Of a stretch of 64,000 nucleotides of DNA, positions 21,612 through 34,971 are shown one piece after another. Below the pieces are notes generated by a model. The model saw nothing but the letters and a program-made list of their open reading frames with translations. It was not told the DNA's origin and did no database searches. The translations under genes and the position numbers were made by a program. Location of the stretch: contig CM060196.1 of the NCBI GenBank assembly GCA_030549335.1, positions 72,438,139 through 72,502,138 on the forward strand, written 5' to 3'. Source of the DNA: Pontederia crassipes (Eukaryota; Streptophyta; Magnoliopsida; Commelinales; Pontederiaceae). Every line of letters starts with the position of its first letter. Positions within the stretch are counted from its first letter, which is position 1.

Positions 21612-22431
21612 TTAAAGGGACCAGAAGCCTTGAGTAAGCCTAGACCAAGAGTGATGGACAATAGTGCTAGCCTCAGGATATTCTAGCCAAAAGTGCTCAT
21701 ATCTATATAATTTATGTTTGAGGGGGCACTGAAAATTAGCAGAGAATAGAAGTGGGGCATCATCAGATGCACACCTCTCCAGGGTCTTAAGAGAGATGTT
21801 AGGATACTTTATTAACCAGTGATGAGTGATTAAGACACGATCAAGGCGACATTGACTTTTTGCAGGACCCTTCCTATTATTACACCAGGTAAATTGAGTA
21901 CCCATGGGCTGCAAGTCAATTAAACCATGTGTGAAGATAAGGGTCTTCAGTGATATGACAAAATTAGTTAAGGTGAATGACCTACCCCCACGCTTCTCGA
22001 TGGGATCAAGAATGGTGTTAAAGTCACCTAAAATAATCCAGGGGACGTCATTTAGAGTAAGATCAGATAGGGAGCTCCATAAGGAGGAGCGAAGGGGGAC
22101 TAGTACTAGCGTAAACAGATGTAAGCAGAAAAGAAAAGTCATTTAAAAATATCAGTAAATGTAAAGCTTGTGAGTCTAAGTAGATTCGTGATACCTTCAT
22201 GTTGCTATTACACCAACCAATGAGGATTCCACTAGATGAGTTAGAATCCCCAACACTGAAAGTACTCCATGCATTGCCCAATTTCTTAACCACTATGCTT
22301 GCACTATCTGCATTAGTGTGAGATTCTACCAAAGTAATGATATCAGGATTGTGACTACGTATGAGGTCGTTAAGCCTATCGCGTACCTTGCTCCTCAGAG
22401 TGCCTCGGCAATTCCAAGAGATTATACGCAT
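21612..22431 (-). pseudogene. LINE endonuclease, one frameshift
   Basis: 22063-22431 opens MRIISWNCRGTLRSKVRDRL with DIITLVESHTNA, the canonical WN.RG and E.H/E.K motifs. 21612-22142 holds PWIILGDFNTILDPIEKRGG, FTWCNNRKG, RLDRVLI and SDDAPLLFS. The catalytic D-F-N is kept, and the terminal SDH is SDD. Confidence 0.85.
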
Positions 22432-22459
22432 GATGAGGTGCTAGGGGGAGGGCCATTCT

Positions 22460-24249
22460 CTAAAACAAGGGGAGAGACAAGAGTATCAGTAGATTTTGAA
22501 GGAAGGGTTTTTTTTTCATTTTACCTGGCTTAGCTTTCCCCATGATCTTCCGGAACTGAAGGACCGGTGGGGACGGTGAGAAGTGCCTCGTAGCTTTCCT
22601 GCTCCTCTCCGTATGTGGTTGGGGAAGAAGGTCGAGGTCCTCTTCTTCTAGATCTTTCTCCACCTCCACCGAATCATCCGATATAACATGACTTTCAAAG
22701 GGGTTATCTGAGTTTTGTGGAATCTCACCAAACTTTTGGAGCACATGACGCAATAGATCATCATGTGGCCAGGAGGAGGAAAGGTTTGTGGGGGAGGGTT
22801 TGGAGAGGGAGTGCTTTGGGGTTGGAGAGTGAGAGCAGGCCACGAAGGACGAAGGGTTAGGGTTAGGGTTAGTGGTGGGTGAGGAAGATGGAAAGCTGGT
22901 TAACATGGTGGAGGGGTTGAGGCAGCTATGTGGGACAGCTGTGGTCATTGAAACCCTCCGATCTGAGGGGTAAGATCTGGGATGTTGATATGGTTAGAAA
23001 AATCTGGGCCATGGGATGTGTCGCGTGAGAGGGTGTCACGTGGGGAGGAGTTAGGACAGACTGCACGTGAGGGCGAGTTAGGGCAGAGCTATAGAGTCGA
23101 TGCATCAGAGCCATCCGATCGGCCGAGGGAAACCTGAGGGGTGCCCGACCGCGTAGAACGATCAGAATGTTGGTCTGGAGGCGGTGCTCCACAGAGCTGC
23201 CCGACCGCGCAGAGCGCTTTGATCATTTGCCCGATGGCGGCCTGCGAGAATGGCTATAGTAGCTGTCCCCCGTAGTCACCGTGTCATCTTGTTGCCAGCC
23301 CGGGCACGCCTGCATCCATGGTTCATAAAGCAGGACACCAACGGAGGTGGCAGGGGAGGCACTGGCCGACGACGATGCCTTAGCCAGGGTGCACGCCTCG
23401 AGCCGGTGTCCAATACATCCACATCTGAAGCAAAATAAAGGAAGGTTGTCATAGAGGGCCTGTTGAAAGAATCACAATCCATTCGACACCTAGATCTAGA
23501 TGCCCTGCTTGATGGGTTTGGAGATGTCTATTTCCACACATACGTGCGCTCCGTCAGAAGTGGGTAGATCCTCAATTTTTAGAACCTGGCCAAAGTTCTC
23601 AGCAAGCCGCTGTATCGAATCGGTGTTGCAAAGTTCCCAATCCAGGCCGGGGAAGCGCAGCCAGACTAGGAGCTTCTGAAGCTGCTCCTCACGGGGGTGG
23701 AAGAACGGAGAGGTTTGGGATAGCAGCAGAGTGGTGCCATTTATCATACACGGTCCATGCGAGAGGATATGCAAGCGCTCCTCAGGATCATTGAAGAGAA
23801 AAAGGAAATACCCGTTACCTCTGTCAACCAGCCGGATAGGATGAGCGAGGGCCCATGATTCATTGACGTGCACTTGAAGTTGCTCCAAAGAGATATCGCG
23901 ACCCAAAGCGCGGCCCATTAGACTGCATTCAACCTCCAGAACTCGATCAGCAATGTCCGAGGCTGGAATAGAGACCACATCGGAGATACTCATCTTCAGA
24001 GCCCTCAACTGGTGAGCGGAGATGCCTTGTTGAATGAAAGAAGATTTAGGGTTACCATGGACCACATCGGCCTAGTTAACACGGGGATGAGGGGGAAGAG
24101 GCAAGAGCGATGGAAGGTGAGAGGAGATGGTGAAGTATGGCGGAGGGGGAAGGGGATGGATGGACGAGGGTGGGTGGGGGTGGATGAGGGGAGGAGGCGA
24201 TGTGAGTTAGGGCAACGGAAGAGAGGTCAGGGGGTTTCGCAGCCGACAT
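22460..24249 (-). pseudogene. LINE ORF1 (DUF4283 plus CCHC), frameshifted
   Basis: A start at 24249 opens MSAAKPPDLSSVALTHI, proline-rich, and stops before 24080. 23496-24065 carries DUF4283 (VECSLMGRALG ... NGYFLFLFNDPEERLHILSHGP) and a WLRFPGLDWE motif. Around 23380-23440, one frame on, FCFRCGCIGHRLEACT is a CCHC knuckle. 22460-22948 is a serine/proline-rich tail that contains an NPNPNP repeat. Confidence 0.85.
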
Positions 24250-24300
24250 GACTCCGCTCTATGATGGAGTAGAACAAACATTAAACCCATATATATATAT

Positions 24301-25101
24301 GGATTTAATGGGGGTCATACGCCATATGAAGCGTATGACCCTCATACGCCCGCTACCATCGTTTGATTAGATTGGACGGTGGTGAGCTTCATGGACGATC
24401 GAGGGCATCGGATCGTAGCGACTGTGCAGCCAGTGAGGCATCGGATCATAGCGACAGTAGATCACAGTCGGTGGGGCGACGGTTGAGCGGGATACAGAGG
24501 GTTAGCGGCAGTCCACGACGCTCGTAGGGGCTCAGTGTGGGAGAGGGGCGAACTCAAGGGATTGAGTGGTCGTAGGAGGGCTCGATTGGGGTGCCGGCAA
24601 TAGCGACTTGCGGAGGCGGCAGCATGGAGGTGGATGGCGGGCGACAGACGATAGATCGGGGATGACGACAACTCAAATCTGGAGTGGACGATGGATCGAG
24701 GATGATGGCACAGATATGGAGAGGTGGCGCGTAGACACGAGTTCGACGACCATGACGAAAGCGAAGAGAAGAGATCGATCGGGGTGGCAGTCGCAGGCGA
24801 GAGGGGGGTGCCGCCGTGCCATCCGTCGCATCCTCTGCTAGAATCGTGAGGGCATCGACATGGTTCAAGCCATCGTCTTCTTTGTTCGTCCTCTTCTAGG
24901 TCCCTACGCCGATTGCAGCTACCGCCGCGCCTCCCTCCTCCGATCGTAGTCGCCATCACACCCTCACCCCCGCCGGCACCGATCGTAGTTGTCATCGTGC
25001 CCACTTCGACGATCACGCCCACCGTCTTATCTAAATAGATGGTGGGCGAGCAGGCGTATGGGGGTCATACGCTTGAGATGGCATACGACCCCCATCAAAT
25101 C
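24301..25101. mobile_element. 800-bp GC-rich element with about 60-bp terminal inverted repeats
   Basis: The left end (24301-24360) and right end (25038-25101) are inverted copies beginning (G)ATTT[A/G]ATGGGGGTC. Each end is itself a hairpin: GGGTCATACGC pairs with GCGTATGACCC across 8 bases on the left, with a similar pair on the right. Flanks are (TA)n on both sides, so the target duplication cannot be read. Long inverted ends and an AT-rich target suggest a Mutator-like non-autonomous element, possibly a Pack-MULE, since the inside is GC-rich and open for 186 codons on the minus strand (24462-25022). I do not recognise that peptide. Confidence 0.7.
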
Positions 25102-25133
<32 letters not shown>

Positions 25134-25640
25134 GTATGTATAAAACTGGCCTCTTGCAAGACGGTATCATGCAAATTTCAAGGCTCAGAAACATGGTAAA
25201 AAAATTGTAAAATCATCTGTCCTCAAGATAGTTGTACGGGCAACATAGTGTTTGGATTAATGAGTTGATGTAAAATGACATAAATGCACTTAATTAAGCT
25301 ATGATGAAATATAACTTATATCACTATGTGCAATAAAAGTTCATTTAAATTTTAATATAGAAATAAAATTTTAGCTAAATATGTACTATTTAAAATACAA
25401 AAATACTAGAGAATTTTTTTAATTTCATTACATAATACATATTTAGCATTTTCAATATATTATTGATGACATGAATTTCTTACTCATTATTGTTAAGGTA
25501 GAAGAATGATTTTCTTGATTTATGTTGCAATTAAATAACATAAAATTTGCACTTTTAACCTTTTACTTATTATATGAAATATCCATGTCATCTTAGCTCT
25601 TTTGCTGAAAACATAGATAAAAATTTTTAAATTTATAAAC
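25102..25640. other. AT-rich spacer with TA and GTAT microsatellites
   Basis: (TA)n and (TATG)n runs at about 25103-25141 are followed by featureless AT-rich DNA. Confidence 0.4.
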
Positions 25641-27030
25641 TTTTGTCTTCAGGAGGTATCTGCACATTGCATGGGGGTATCCGACAGCTAAGTTAAAAGA
25701 GTCCCTACATGGGAGTATCTGACGCTGCTAAGACCAGAAGCTGAGCTGAAAGAAAAGGACAAAATGGCTGCCACCTGACGCGTGCAGGGAATAGAATAGA
25801 GTTGCAGAAAAAGATAAAAGCGCTAGGACATGTGTCACACATCCACCTGCCTGATAAAGGAAAGAGAGAGAAATCAAAGATAGAATATTGTGTATCAGGT
25901 TGGACAGGTGTTACACATCTAATGGCTGGACAAAAATATGATGTTGCAAAAGGGACAGGTGTCAAAGATCAAATGGTGGACAGAAGTGATGCCATGATAT
26001 AAAAAGAAAAGAATGTCTCAAGAAAAGGGGGGGGGTTACTATCAAATATCATGAGACAATGTGAGGCACTAGAGGCATGGAGAAGGCCAACCTGTAGGAA
26101 GAGGAGAAGCCACTTTAGAGAGGAAGAACACCAGCTGAGCTGAGAGGGGAAGCTGGAGCTCTAATTCTAGTGTTGTTTGCTGCATTCTATTTTTCTTACT
26201 TCTTTTCGATTGCTATTTCTTTAGTTTTCTCTATTGTAAAATTTTTAGTGTTAGGATGATGTGTTTTGTGTTGTGATCTCCATAGTTATTACTAACTAAT
26301 CAGCCCATGAGGTTGAGGGATCATTTGATGGGTGTGGATTCGATTTGTGGTTTTTACTTGATTTCGAATGATTTGCTTTCATGGTGTTTGATCTTATTGT
26401 TATTTATGCGAATGTCATGATTGCAAGTTCCCCTTCATGCGATGGTTTCCTGAGAAGGGAACATATGTCTTTAACAACATGCTGTGAGCATGGTTGTAGA
26501 GAAGAGAAACCATAGTAATGGATCTTTACTTTCCTATCTAGAACGAATCGAGAGAGGATTTCTATGAACTTCTAATATGATATCACCTACTGGTGAAGTG
26601 GCTCGGTCCAAATACGAGAGTAGGAGGATCAAAGGTTATCTTTCATGAGAATGAAAAGTACCCACTAAGTATCATCATCTGAATGCAACCTTAAAAGAAA
26701 CAACATCTGTTTACCAAGTCCCCCCATAAGAATGATCCCTCATACCTCTATTCTACATACTGTTGAGCAACGAGACTTTACTCTAAATTTTGTTTTTCTC
26801 AAATTTTCTAGTTAAACACGAAAACAACAAACAAATTACAAAATCTAAAACATAAAAATACATCATTACTTCTCTTACTATTAAAATCGGATTCTCTTCT
26901 CTCATTGTTATATAAGTCTACGAACAAATACAACTTCTCTCTTTGTGGTTCGACCCCGATATATACATCGACGACGGTTGTATACTTGCAACTAGTTGGG
27001 ATTATAAATTTAAAACTTGTTTACATTTCT
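25640..27030 (+). mobile_element. Probable solo LTR of a Ty3/gypsy-like element
   Basis: Three features fit a plant gypsy LTR: a TATA box GATATAAAAAG near 25997-26007; a middle with ATCTCCATAGTTATTACTAA and AATCAGCCCATGAGGTTGAG, the kind of 'start to flower of LTR R region' wording shared by many Athila/Tat LTRs; and a 3' part with CTTTGTGGTTCGACCCCG followed by a TACTTGCAACTAG stretch, as found just before LTR ends. No primer-binding site or gag follows, so it is likely a solo LTR. Exact ends and target duplication were not resolved. Confidence 0.5.
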
Positions 27031-28310
27031 GCAAAAGAGAATTCGATCTTTACATACCTGCATCTAACATGTGAATACTACTTCTCATACTTACACATAT
27101 TTCTCACAATAATTATATATATAGGAGTATTTTGAAATCAAAAGTTTATCTCCCATACTAGTATATTTAAACCATGATATTATATTATGAACCATTGAAA
27201 GATATGAAATCATATATTTGAGCTAGACGGCGTTCGATCTAGTTTCTCCTATCAAACAGGGCGGACGTTCGAACTGCCGACATGTAATTGAACCACTTAA
27301 GCAACTTAAATGAATGCACAAATGATCACATCCTCATTCCGAATGTGTGATATAATGTATGTCATTATCCAAATTTGAAATAGATCAAAATGGATGTCCC
27401 AATTGTCCTGATATAATGAATGTCCGAATGATCGATCATTCTGAATGTGTGATATAATGTCCATCATTATAGAAAATTGCTGAGCCATCACGAAATTATC
27501 ACCATAACTTCGGGCATCTATGGGAACAAAAATGTAGTGCAGTGATATATACCAAAGATCGAGAGGTCATGAATTTAAATTTCATTGGTAAAACATATCT
27601 ACTTCCTTATTTTCAGTCTCTCTAGACATCCAAACACTACACAAATAAGTTATTTAGAAATAAACACATTAGATCCTAAAACTTCAATTTTAGTCCTTAA
27701 TACTTTTTGGGACCAAAATTTTTTAATCTTCCATGGTCCCTACAAGCTGGTCAATAAAAGTTCTTAGTGGCCCAAATTTTTTCATTAGTTTTAAAAAGAT
27801 GGTCTTTTAATGATCACAAGTGAAATTTTGATTATAAATGAATAAAAATTTGGAACTACTATCACATTAATCTCCAATACTTATTTTTTTAAGAACTAAA
27901 TATAATTAAAAGATTAATCTCTAAATCATAATTTTATTGTAGTGGAACTCATGATAATGCTCGAAAATTTATTGGACCTTTTTATGTTTCTTTTCAGTGT
28001 ATGGATTAAAAATCAATTTTGACACTCTCCCAGTTTTCCTGACTTATCATAATCACGTTGCATAGCTACAATCTAAGTCACAAATGGGTCAAATGAGAAG
28101 CAAACTAAATCAAAAGATGAAAGTGTGGATGTTGATGCCACTGATCGACGGGAATTCATTGCATATAATTATTTTTGTCGCATTGTTAGAAGCATAGGTT
28201 CAATTTTTTGTCAGTGAGAGGCCATTGTGCTGGTTATATGACTACTTCCCATTGTGCGACAAGAGAGAATCTCACTAAAAAGATGATGCACCCTCCCCTT
28301 ATATAGATCA
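27031..28310. other. AT-rich intergenic DNA
   Basis: No gene is supported. Two copies of GAATGTGTGATATAATGT (27340 and 27432) form a small local duplication. Confidence 0.4.
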
Positions 28311-29689
28311 TTTATAATGGTGTGCACAAATAATAACCATTCATGAAATACGTTAACACCTCAATACTAACGAATACACAAATTTTTGCATTTAATAAAG
28401 ATATCGATAGGTTGAATGCAACTCCCTCCTTTAGCGTTGCAACATGAACGAATTAAAACCAGAGCATCATATTGATCACACCCAACGGTCTTAACAAAAG
28501 TTTTCTTGGATGATGAACATCCTTTGGTAGAAGAATTAAATTATTATATGACCCTCATTGTTATATTCTCAAGTATTATTGTGCACTTTATGTCATGCTT
28601 ACCAAACTTATTATCATTTGCTTTCTTTCAAACTTATCGGGATTAATAAGTTTAACGAACTTTTTTGTGATAGAATATTTTTATTATGAAAGATTTTATT
28701 TTATAGATTATCTCAAAATTTCAAGTTTAATGATATTGTTATTCACCTTCAAGTTTTTCACATTTTGTATATTTGGATCAAGTATGTTGAATGATAGCGC
28801 CGCGTGGTGTTCGAGGTGGCAATCGGGAAAAAAAATATGTCGAATGATCCTTTGACGTAGCTTCTTGCATAATATATATACTGATGACCGGATATTTTAT
28901 GGATTAATTTATCACCACTATTCGAATATGGAGAACAGCCTCAGTTACTCCACTCCAATGATTGGTCACTCTAGGCAAAGGTCAAATGGTTGCATGGGCA
29001 TATCCCAAACATTTTACGAGCTATAAAGAAAAAAAGAAATTAAGATCAAGCACTTCAGAAGCACCCGGTGAAAGCTTCTACCATTTGGAGCACAATGATA
29101 AATCTCTGCCAATATGATAATTCTCGTGAGTCATAGTTTGATCCGAACAATTGAATCAAATCCCATTTGTTATTCTTCACCCCAAAAAACAAAAAGAAAA
29201 TCCCATTTCTTATTAAAATAACATTATCGTTAGTGACTTTGAAGATGTAATACGAATGAAAGTATAAAACTATAAAAAAATATAGTTGAATAATAAACTA
29301 TTAATAATCACTTTAAAATAAATTTTAAAAATAAAAAACTTTGCTTTTTTTATTATATTTATTTATGATCATTTTCGTTCTATTTTCTCGTTTAAAAATT
29401 TTGTGGATATTCAACTTTTCTCTTTGTTATATTAACAATTTTATTAAATGTCCTTTAACTTTCACGCTTTTCCAACGCTATCATTGAACTTCACTTTATA
29501 ACTAGACTGTTATTCATTTTTTAACTTGTTTTACTAATTGCTCATCTGACATGTGATTGAACATTTTTCAATTGCCCATTTTGACATGACGTCCCCACGA
29601 TGATTGTCTCCCACGCAAATAACTGAATGATGTGGCATCATTAAAAAAATAAAATATTAATAAATAATAAAATAAGGTGCCAACCCTAG

Positions 29690-29995
29690 GAGGTTCGCCC
29701 TCCTCTGCCGGTGATGTCACAGAGGGAGGGGCGGACCTCCACCCCCCCCCCCCCCCCCCCATGTGTGCCCCTGCAAGGTCGTAGGAGGGGGGAGCGGGCA
29801 ACCCCCCTTTCCCTACACTCGCCAACGTAGTGGGGTCATCCCCTTATGCGACCTCTGGCGTGAGGTCGTAGAGGGTGTGATCCCTCCCTACGCGCGCCAA
29901 CATAGGGAAAAGGGGGGATCCCCTCCCCCACCGAAAGAGTGGGCACCGTCCCTCGCGCGGGCAACTGAAGGTCGTAGAGGGGCAGCGTGTCTGTT
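29690..29995. repeat. GC-rich block with a C19 homopolymer
   Basis: Repeated pieces of the type GGTCGTAGAGGG and CCCTACGCGCGCCAACATAG surround C19 at 29742-29760. The composition resembles the block at 4664-5083. The homopolymer length may be an assembly estimate. Confidence 0.6.
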
Positions 29996-30469
29996 TTTTT
30001 AATTTTATTATTTTTAATGTTAATTTATTTTTTTAATGATGCTACGCTATCTAGTGCTCGTCTGGAAGAGAGAGAATTGTGGATCAGATAATTGGGTAAC
30101 GGTCTATCACAGGTCAAAAGGACAGTAGATAAAATAAGTTCAAAGATGGAGGACAGACTGGTTACAAATTGAAGTTGGAGAATAACTCTGCGAAAATGGC
30201 CAAGGTTAAAGGGTATTTAGTGGAATTTATCCCAACTTTCCTTATTATTAATTTTCCTTTTCAATTTACCCTTCCTAATTTACTTTAGTCCTTATTTTCC
30301 ACTTTCCACCTTTCTTCTTTAAACATTTTCCATATATTCACTAGTTTCATTGTTTCAAAAAAAAATGAAAACCTAAAATGGACATCCTTCTAATATTTTT
30401 CCTTATTTTTAATATATTCACTATTTTTATATTTTTAAAAATGAATAAGCAAATTGATCATCCGAATCC

Positions 30470-31157
30470 CTCGGCTTAGGCGATGATTGTCCTCTTCAAT
30501 GACCCCTCTCTCTCTCTCTTTCCATCTCTCCCCTGTCTCTCACTCTCCCACGACTTTGGCGATAACCATCCTCTCCGGCGACCTCTCTCTCCCCCTTTCT
30601 CTCTCTCACTCTCTCGATTTCGACGACCTCCCACGGCTGTGGCTCTTGCTCTCCCTCTCCCTCTCTCACGACTCCAGCCAAAGGCAGTCGGATTGGCCGC
30701 TTGTAGGCAGCCGAGTCTGGCCGCCCATGTCAATCCCGCTGGCCCCACCACCTATTCGAGCATAGGTGGCCCGAAGTTCATATCCGGCCGCCTGTGGTTG
30801 ATTCGTTAATTTTTTATGTTTTAAATAAATTTTTGATGGACGTACCTATCAAAAAAGTAGTTAACCATCAGAGATTTCGACGGGAACAATTCGTTGGAGG
30901 TTCCTATGAGTAACTCTTGTTAAAACCTTCATCGAAAATATACCTGTCGGATCTACGGACAGTTTTACCCATCGGAACTATCGATGGTTTTAATTGTCCA
31001 AAGTTCTAAAGTTCATGATTTTCCGTTGGAAAGTTTTTACAACGAGGAGTTTTTGATCGATTTCTTTCCATCAAAAAATGATGTATGATATTTCTGACGG
31101 AAATTTGGGATTTGCAATGGATACGGTCATCAAAATTCGATTTTGTTTTTCTTATAT
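30470..31157. mobile_element. CACTA-like 3' remnant: CT-rich leader, GC-rich core and degraded right end
   Basis: (CT)n and CGACGACC-type sequence lead into a stretch with ACGGA, CGGAACTATCGATGG and GACGGAAATTTGGGATTTG motifs. It ends in TTTTTCTTATATAGA directly before array module S1. The same block ends in a clean TTTTTTGTAGTG at 35685 and 45737. These are transposon right ends trapped in the array; no matching left end is visible. Confidence 0.5.
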
Positions 31158-32096
31158 AGAATAACCATTCATAAAATACATTAACACCTTAGTACAAGGA
31201 ATACTTTTTGCATATAATAAAATATGAACTAATTAAATCGGAGCATTATATTGGTCACACCCAACGGTCTGAACAAAACTTTTCTCGCACGATGAATATC
31301 CTTTCGTAGAAGAAATTGTTAAATTATTATATGATCCTCACGTCATCTCATTGTTATATTCTGAAGCATTATTATGCACGCTATGCTCGTTAGTCTCTAC
31401 ATCTACAAGATGTCGATATATGTACCTCATTCTTACCAACGATTGAAAACTACTTTTCTAATTTCTTGTTTACTTATTGAGCTATGAAGGTTAAAAAATA
31501 ATATTGTTCTCTAAGATTGTGATTGTTCCTGACGGTGACGATGATAATAAATATTTACTATCATTTTCTTTCTTTCAAACTTTATCGGGATTAATGAGTT
31601 TGACAAACTTTTTTATGCTATAATATTTTTTGGTCAAATAACCGTTCAAGATTAATATTATAATCAAGGTATTATATAATTGATAGCGTCCCCTATATTA
31701 TATTTTGTAATGTGTGAAAATTCAACTTGGGATGCAGTGATAGCGTGTATCTATGACAACTTTGTATCACTTAATTAAGTGCACAATTCAAATTGCTATA
31801 TACGTCTAAAACTTTGGCAATGCCAAGTCAACCTAAATTAATAATTAATCAAAGGCCTTGTTATAAACAAGTCGCTCAAAGTATTATAGTCAATAGTGGT
31901 CAATGCTTAACTTCGATCAAGTATGTTGAATGGTCGATTAACTTCTTGCATAATATATATACTGATGACTGGAAAATTTATGGATTAATTTATCACCACT
32001 ATGCGAATATGGAGAACGGCCTCAGTTACTCCACTCCAATGATTGGTCACTCTAGGCAAAAGGTCAGATGGTTGCATGCGCATGTCCCAAACATTT

Positions 32097-33591
32097 CACT
32101 AAAAAAGACATTTTTATGACGAAAAATTTTTTACGGACGAAAATCTATCGCAATTTGCGACAGATTTTTCGATGAATTATCTTCTGTCAAAATTTTTGAC
32201 ATCTCAAATTGTGAAAAACTCTTCCCACGGCTCGAGCCGTGGGAAATATTTTCCATGACCTGAGCCGTGAGAATTTTCCACGGCTGAGCTGTAGGAAACT
32301 TCCACGACTCGGATCTTGGCAAACTTTTTTCACAACTTGGACCGTAAAAATTTCCCATGACCTCGACAATGGGAAGACTTCCTGTGACCTAAACCATCGA
32401 TAATATACAATAAGTATATATATACACACATAGGATCACAATCAATCAAGTAATATATAATACATTTAATAATCTATTATTAACATATCCGTTGATAATT
32501 CTAATGGTTGGAATCGTCGTAAAATTTAATTACATTTCCCACTACATTTCCCGCTAATTTTTTCTCACTCCCTATATATCTCTCCGTCTGTCCTCTCACT
32601 TTCCATCTCACATCTCTCTCTCCCTCCTCTCTTTCTCAGCCTCTCCCCACTTTCTCTTTCCATATGAGTCTCTCTCCCTCCTCTCTTCCTTGACTCCGGT
32701 GACCACCTCTGACGGTTTCGACGACCATGTGGCCTCTCCCTCTTTCAACTCCCGCCACCCACCCGCAGTAGCATCACGCTAGGATTGTACTGCAGCCGGC
32801 CGATCTTGCCGCCTGTGGCGAGATCCGATCTGCGGACGGCCAGATCCTGCCTACGGGTGGTAGATTTGGTCACCCGCGGGTGGTAGATGGGGCTGCCTGT
32901 GGGGAGATTCGGGCTGTGGGCGGGCGGCCAGATCCCGCCTACGGGGGGCAACTCCGGCTACCCGCGACAGGATCTCGCCCACAGGAGAGATCCAGCCGCG
33001 GCGGTCTGATCCCGCCTGCGGGGGGCAAATCCGGCTACCCACGGCCGGATCTCGCCCACAGGCAGGATCCAGCCGCGGCAGTCCGATCTACCGCCCGTAG
33101 GTGAGATCTGACCGCGGGCAGCTGGATCCCGCGGTCCGATCCGACCTATAGGCGATCCTTTTTTATGTTTAAAATAACCTTTCCGATGGTCTTAATCGTC
33201 GAAAAATCATGCATCCGTGAAAAATTTCCACGGCTAAAGCCGTGAGAAAAGTTTCCACGCCCGTGGGACGTTCCCACGGTCCAAGCCGTGAGAAATATTT
33301 CTCATAGTCCAAGTCGTGGGAAGTTCTCATGGCTCAAGACGTGGGAACTATTTTCGACATCTCTTGCCATGGAAATGTTTTCAATCCCTAAGTCATGGCA
33401 AATTTTTTTCATGACTTGGGCCGTGGGAACATTCATATTGTTGTAATAGAGCCGTCGAAAAAAAATTGCAATGAGCAATTTTTCGACAGTTCTCTTCCAT
33501 CGGAATATCTGTCGCAAACTGAACTTTACGACAGATTTTTCACAATTTTCGACGACTCAGACCGTCGGAAAGAGCGATTTCTCTTATAGTG
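32097..33591. mobile_element. 1495-bp non-autonomous CACTA element with 3-bp target duplication
   Basis: The element starts CACTAAAAAAGACATTTTT (32097) and ends TTCTCTTATAGTG (33591). TTT lies on both sides (32094-32096 and 33592-33594). The related array copies at about 29008 and 34655 show the uninterrupted site (AACATTTGCGAGA), which proves the insertion. Both arms are packed with imperfect palindromes related to TTCCCACGGCT / AGCCGTGGGAA, including a perfect 24-base one at 32222-32245. The middle has a CT-rich leader (32560-32690) and a GC-rich core with a 77-bp tandem repeat (about 32968-33110). It has no transposase. Confidence 0.9.
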
Positions 33592-34339
33592 TTTGCGATA
33601 TAATTTAAGACTAAAATACCAAGCACTTCAGAAGCACCGTGAACGTTTAGACCAGTTGAATCAAATTCCATTTGTTATTAGCATAATATTATCGTTAGTG
33701 ACTTTGAAGATGTAGTATGAGCGAAAGTGTAAAACTTTTAAAAAATAGTTGAATACTAATTAACCTATTAATAATCACTTTCAAGTAATTACAAACATAA
33801 AAGTGCTTTATTCTTTTTTTAATATATTTATTTATGGTCATTGTCATTTTATTATTTTCTCGAAAATTTTGTGAACGTTCAATTTTTCTCTTCGTTAAAT
33901 TTATTATGCTATGACATGAAAGTTAAAAAAAATATATTGTTAATTCTCACTGCATCGGAAGTTGATGTATCACTAGTGAAATAAAGGAAGTTGATGTGCG
34001 ACAATGGTTGTTCGTAGTGATGATGATTGGGTGCTGCTTTGCTTTATTATCATTTGCTTTCTTTCAAACTTATCGGGATTAATAAGTTTAACAAACTTTT
34101 TTTACGATAGAATATTTTTATTATGAGAGATTTTATTTAAAAGATTATCTCAAAATTTCAAGTTTAAATATTGTTTTTCACCTTCAAGTCATTCACATTT
34201 TGTGTATTTGGTCAAATGACCATTCAAGATTAATATTATAGTCAAGGCATTAAATAATTAATAACGTCCTTTATATTATATTATATTTTGTATCTATGAC
34301 AGCTTTGTATCACTTAATTAAGTGTACACTTCAAATTGC

Positions 34340-34340
<1 letters not shown>

Positions 34341-34376
<36 letters not shown>
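34341..34376. repeat. (TA)n microsatellite
   Basis: About 17 uninterrupted TA units inside one array module. Confidence 0.9.
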
Positions 34377-34380
<4 letters not shown>

Positions 34381-34971
34381 CAAGTCAATGCAAATCAATA
34401 ATTAATCAAGTCCTTGTTATAAACAAATTAAGTCGCTCAAAGTATTATAGTCAATGGTGGTCAGTGCACCATTAACATCGATCAAGAATGTTGAGTGGTC
34501 GATTGACTTAACATCTTGCATAATATATATAGTGATGATAGGAAAATTATAGAATAATTTATCACTACCATTCGAATATGGTGAAAATCCTCAGTTACTC
34601 CGCTCCAATTGGTCACTGTTGGCAAAGGTCAAGTGCTCGCATGCGCATGTCTAAAAAATTTGCGAGATATTAAGAAAGAGAGATCAAGCGCTTCAGAAGC
34701 ACCGGGTGAATGCTTCGACCAATTGGTGCACAATGATAAATCTATGCCAATATGATAAATCTCATGAGTCATAGTTTGATCCGAACAAATGAATCAAATC
34801 CCATTTGTTATTAAAATAATATTATCGTTAGTGACTTTGAAGATATAATACGAATGGAAGTGTAAAACTATAAGAAAATATAGTTGAATAATAACCTATT
34901 AATAATCACTTTAAATTAATTATTTTAAAAAAGAAAATTATTTGTTATTATTTATTTTTTTTATGTATGAT

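Larger units (their letters stand above)
18342..24250 (-). mobile_element. Second L1-type LINE, near full length but decayed
   Basis: On the minus strand the order is ORF1 (22460-24249), endonuclease (21612-22431), reverse transcriptase (about 19900-21100), zf-RVT (19072-19296) and an RNase H-like tail (18400-18900). The 3' end carries A8 (T8 on plus, 18342-18349). It is diverged from the LINE at 9143-13700, so it is a different family or lineage. Many stops and frameshifts are present. No target duplication was found. Confidence 0.85.

Noticed and set aside
22853-22873. GGGTTAGGGTTAGGGTTAG, telomere-like
   Set aside because: Only three units, not the plant TTTAGGG register, and it lies in the LINE ORF1 tail, where it encodes an Asn-Pro repeat.
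30476-30809. Overlapping 60-108 codon frames in CT-rich DNA
   Set aside because: Microsatellite-like (CT)n composition; the same block recurs at 35330 and 45370 with shifted frames.
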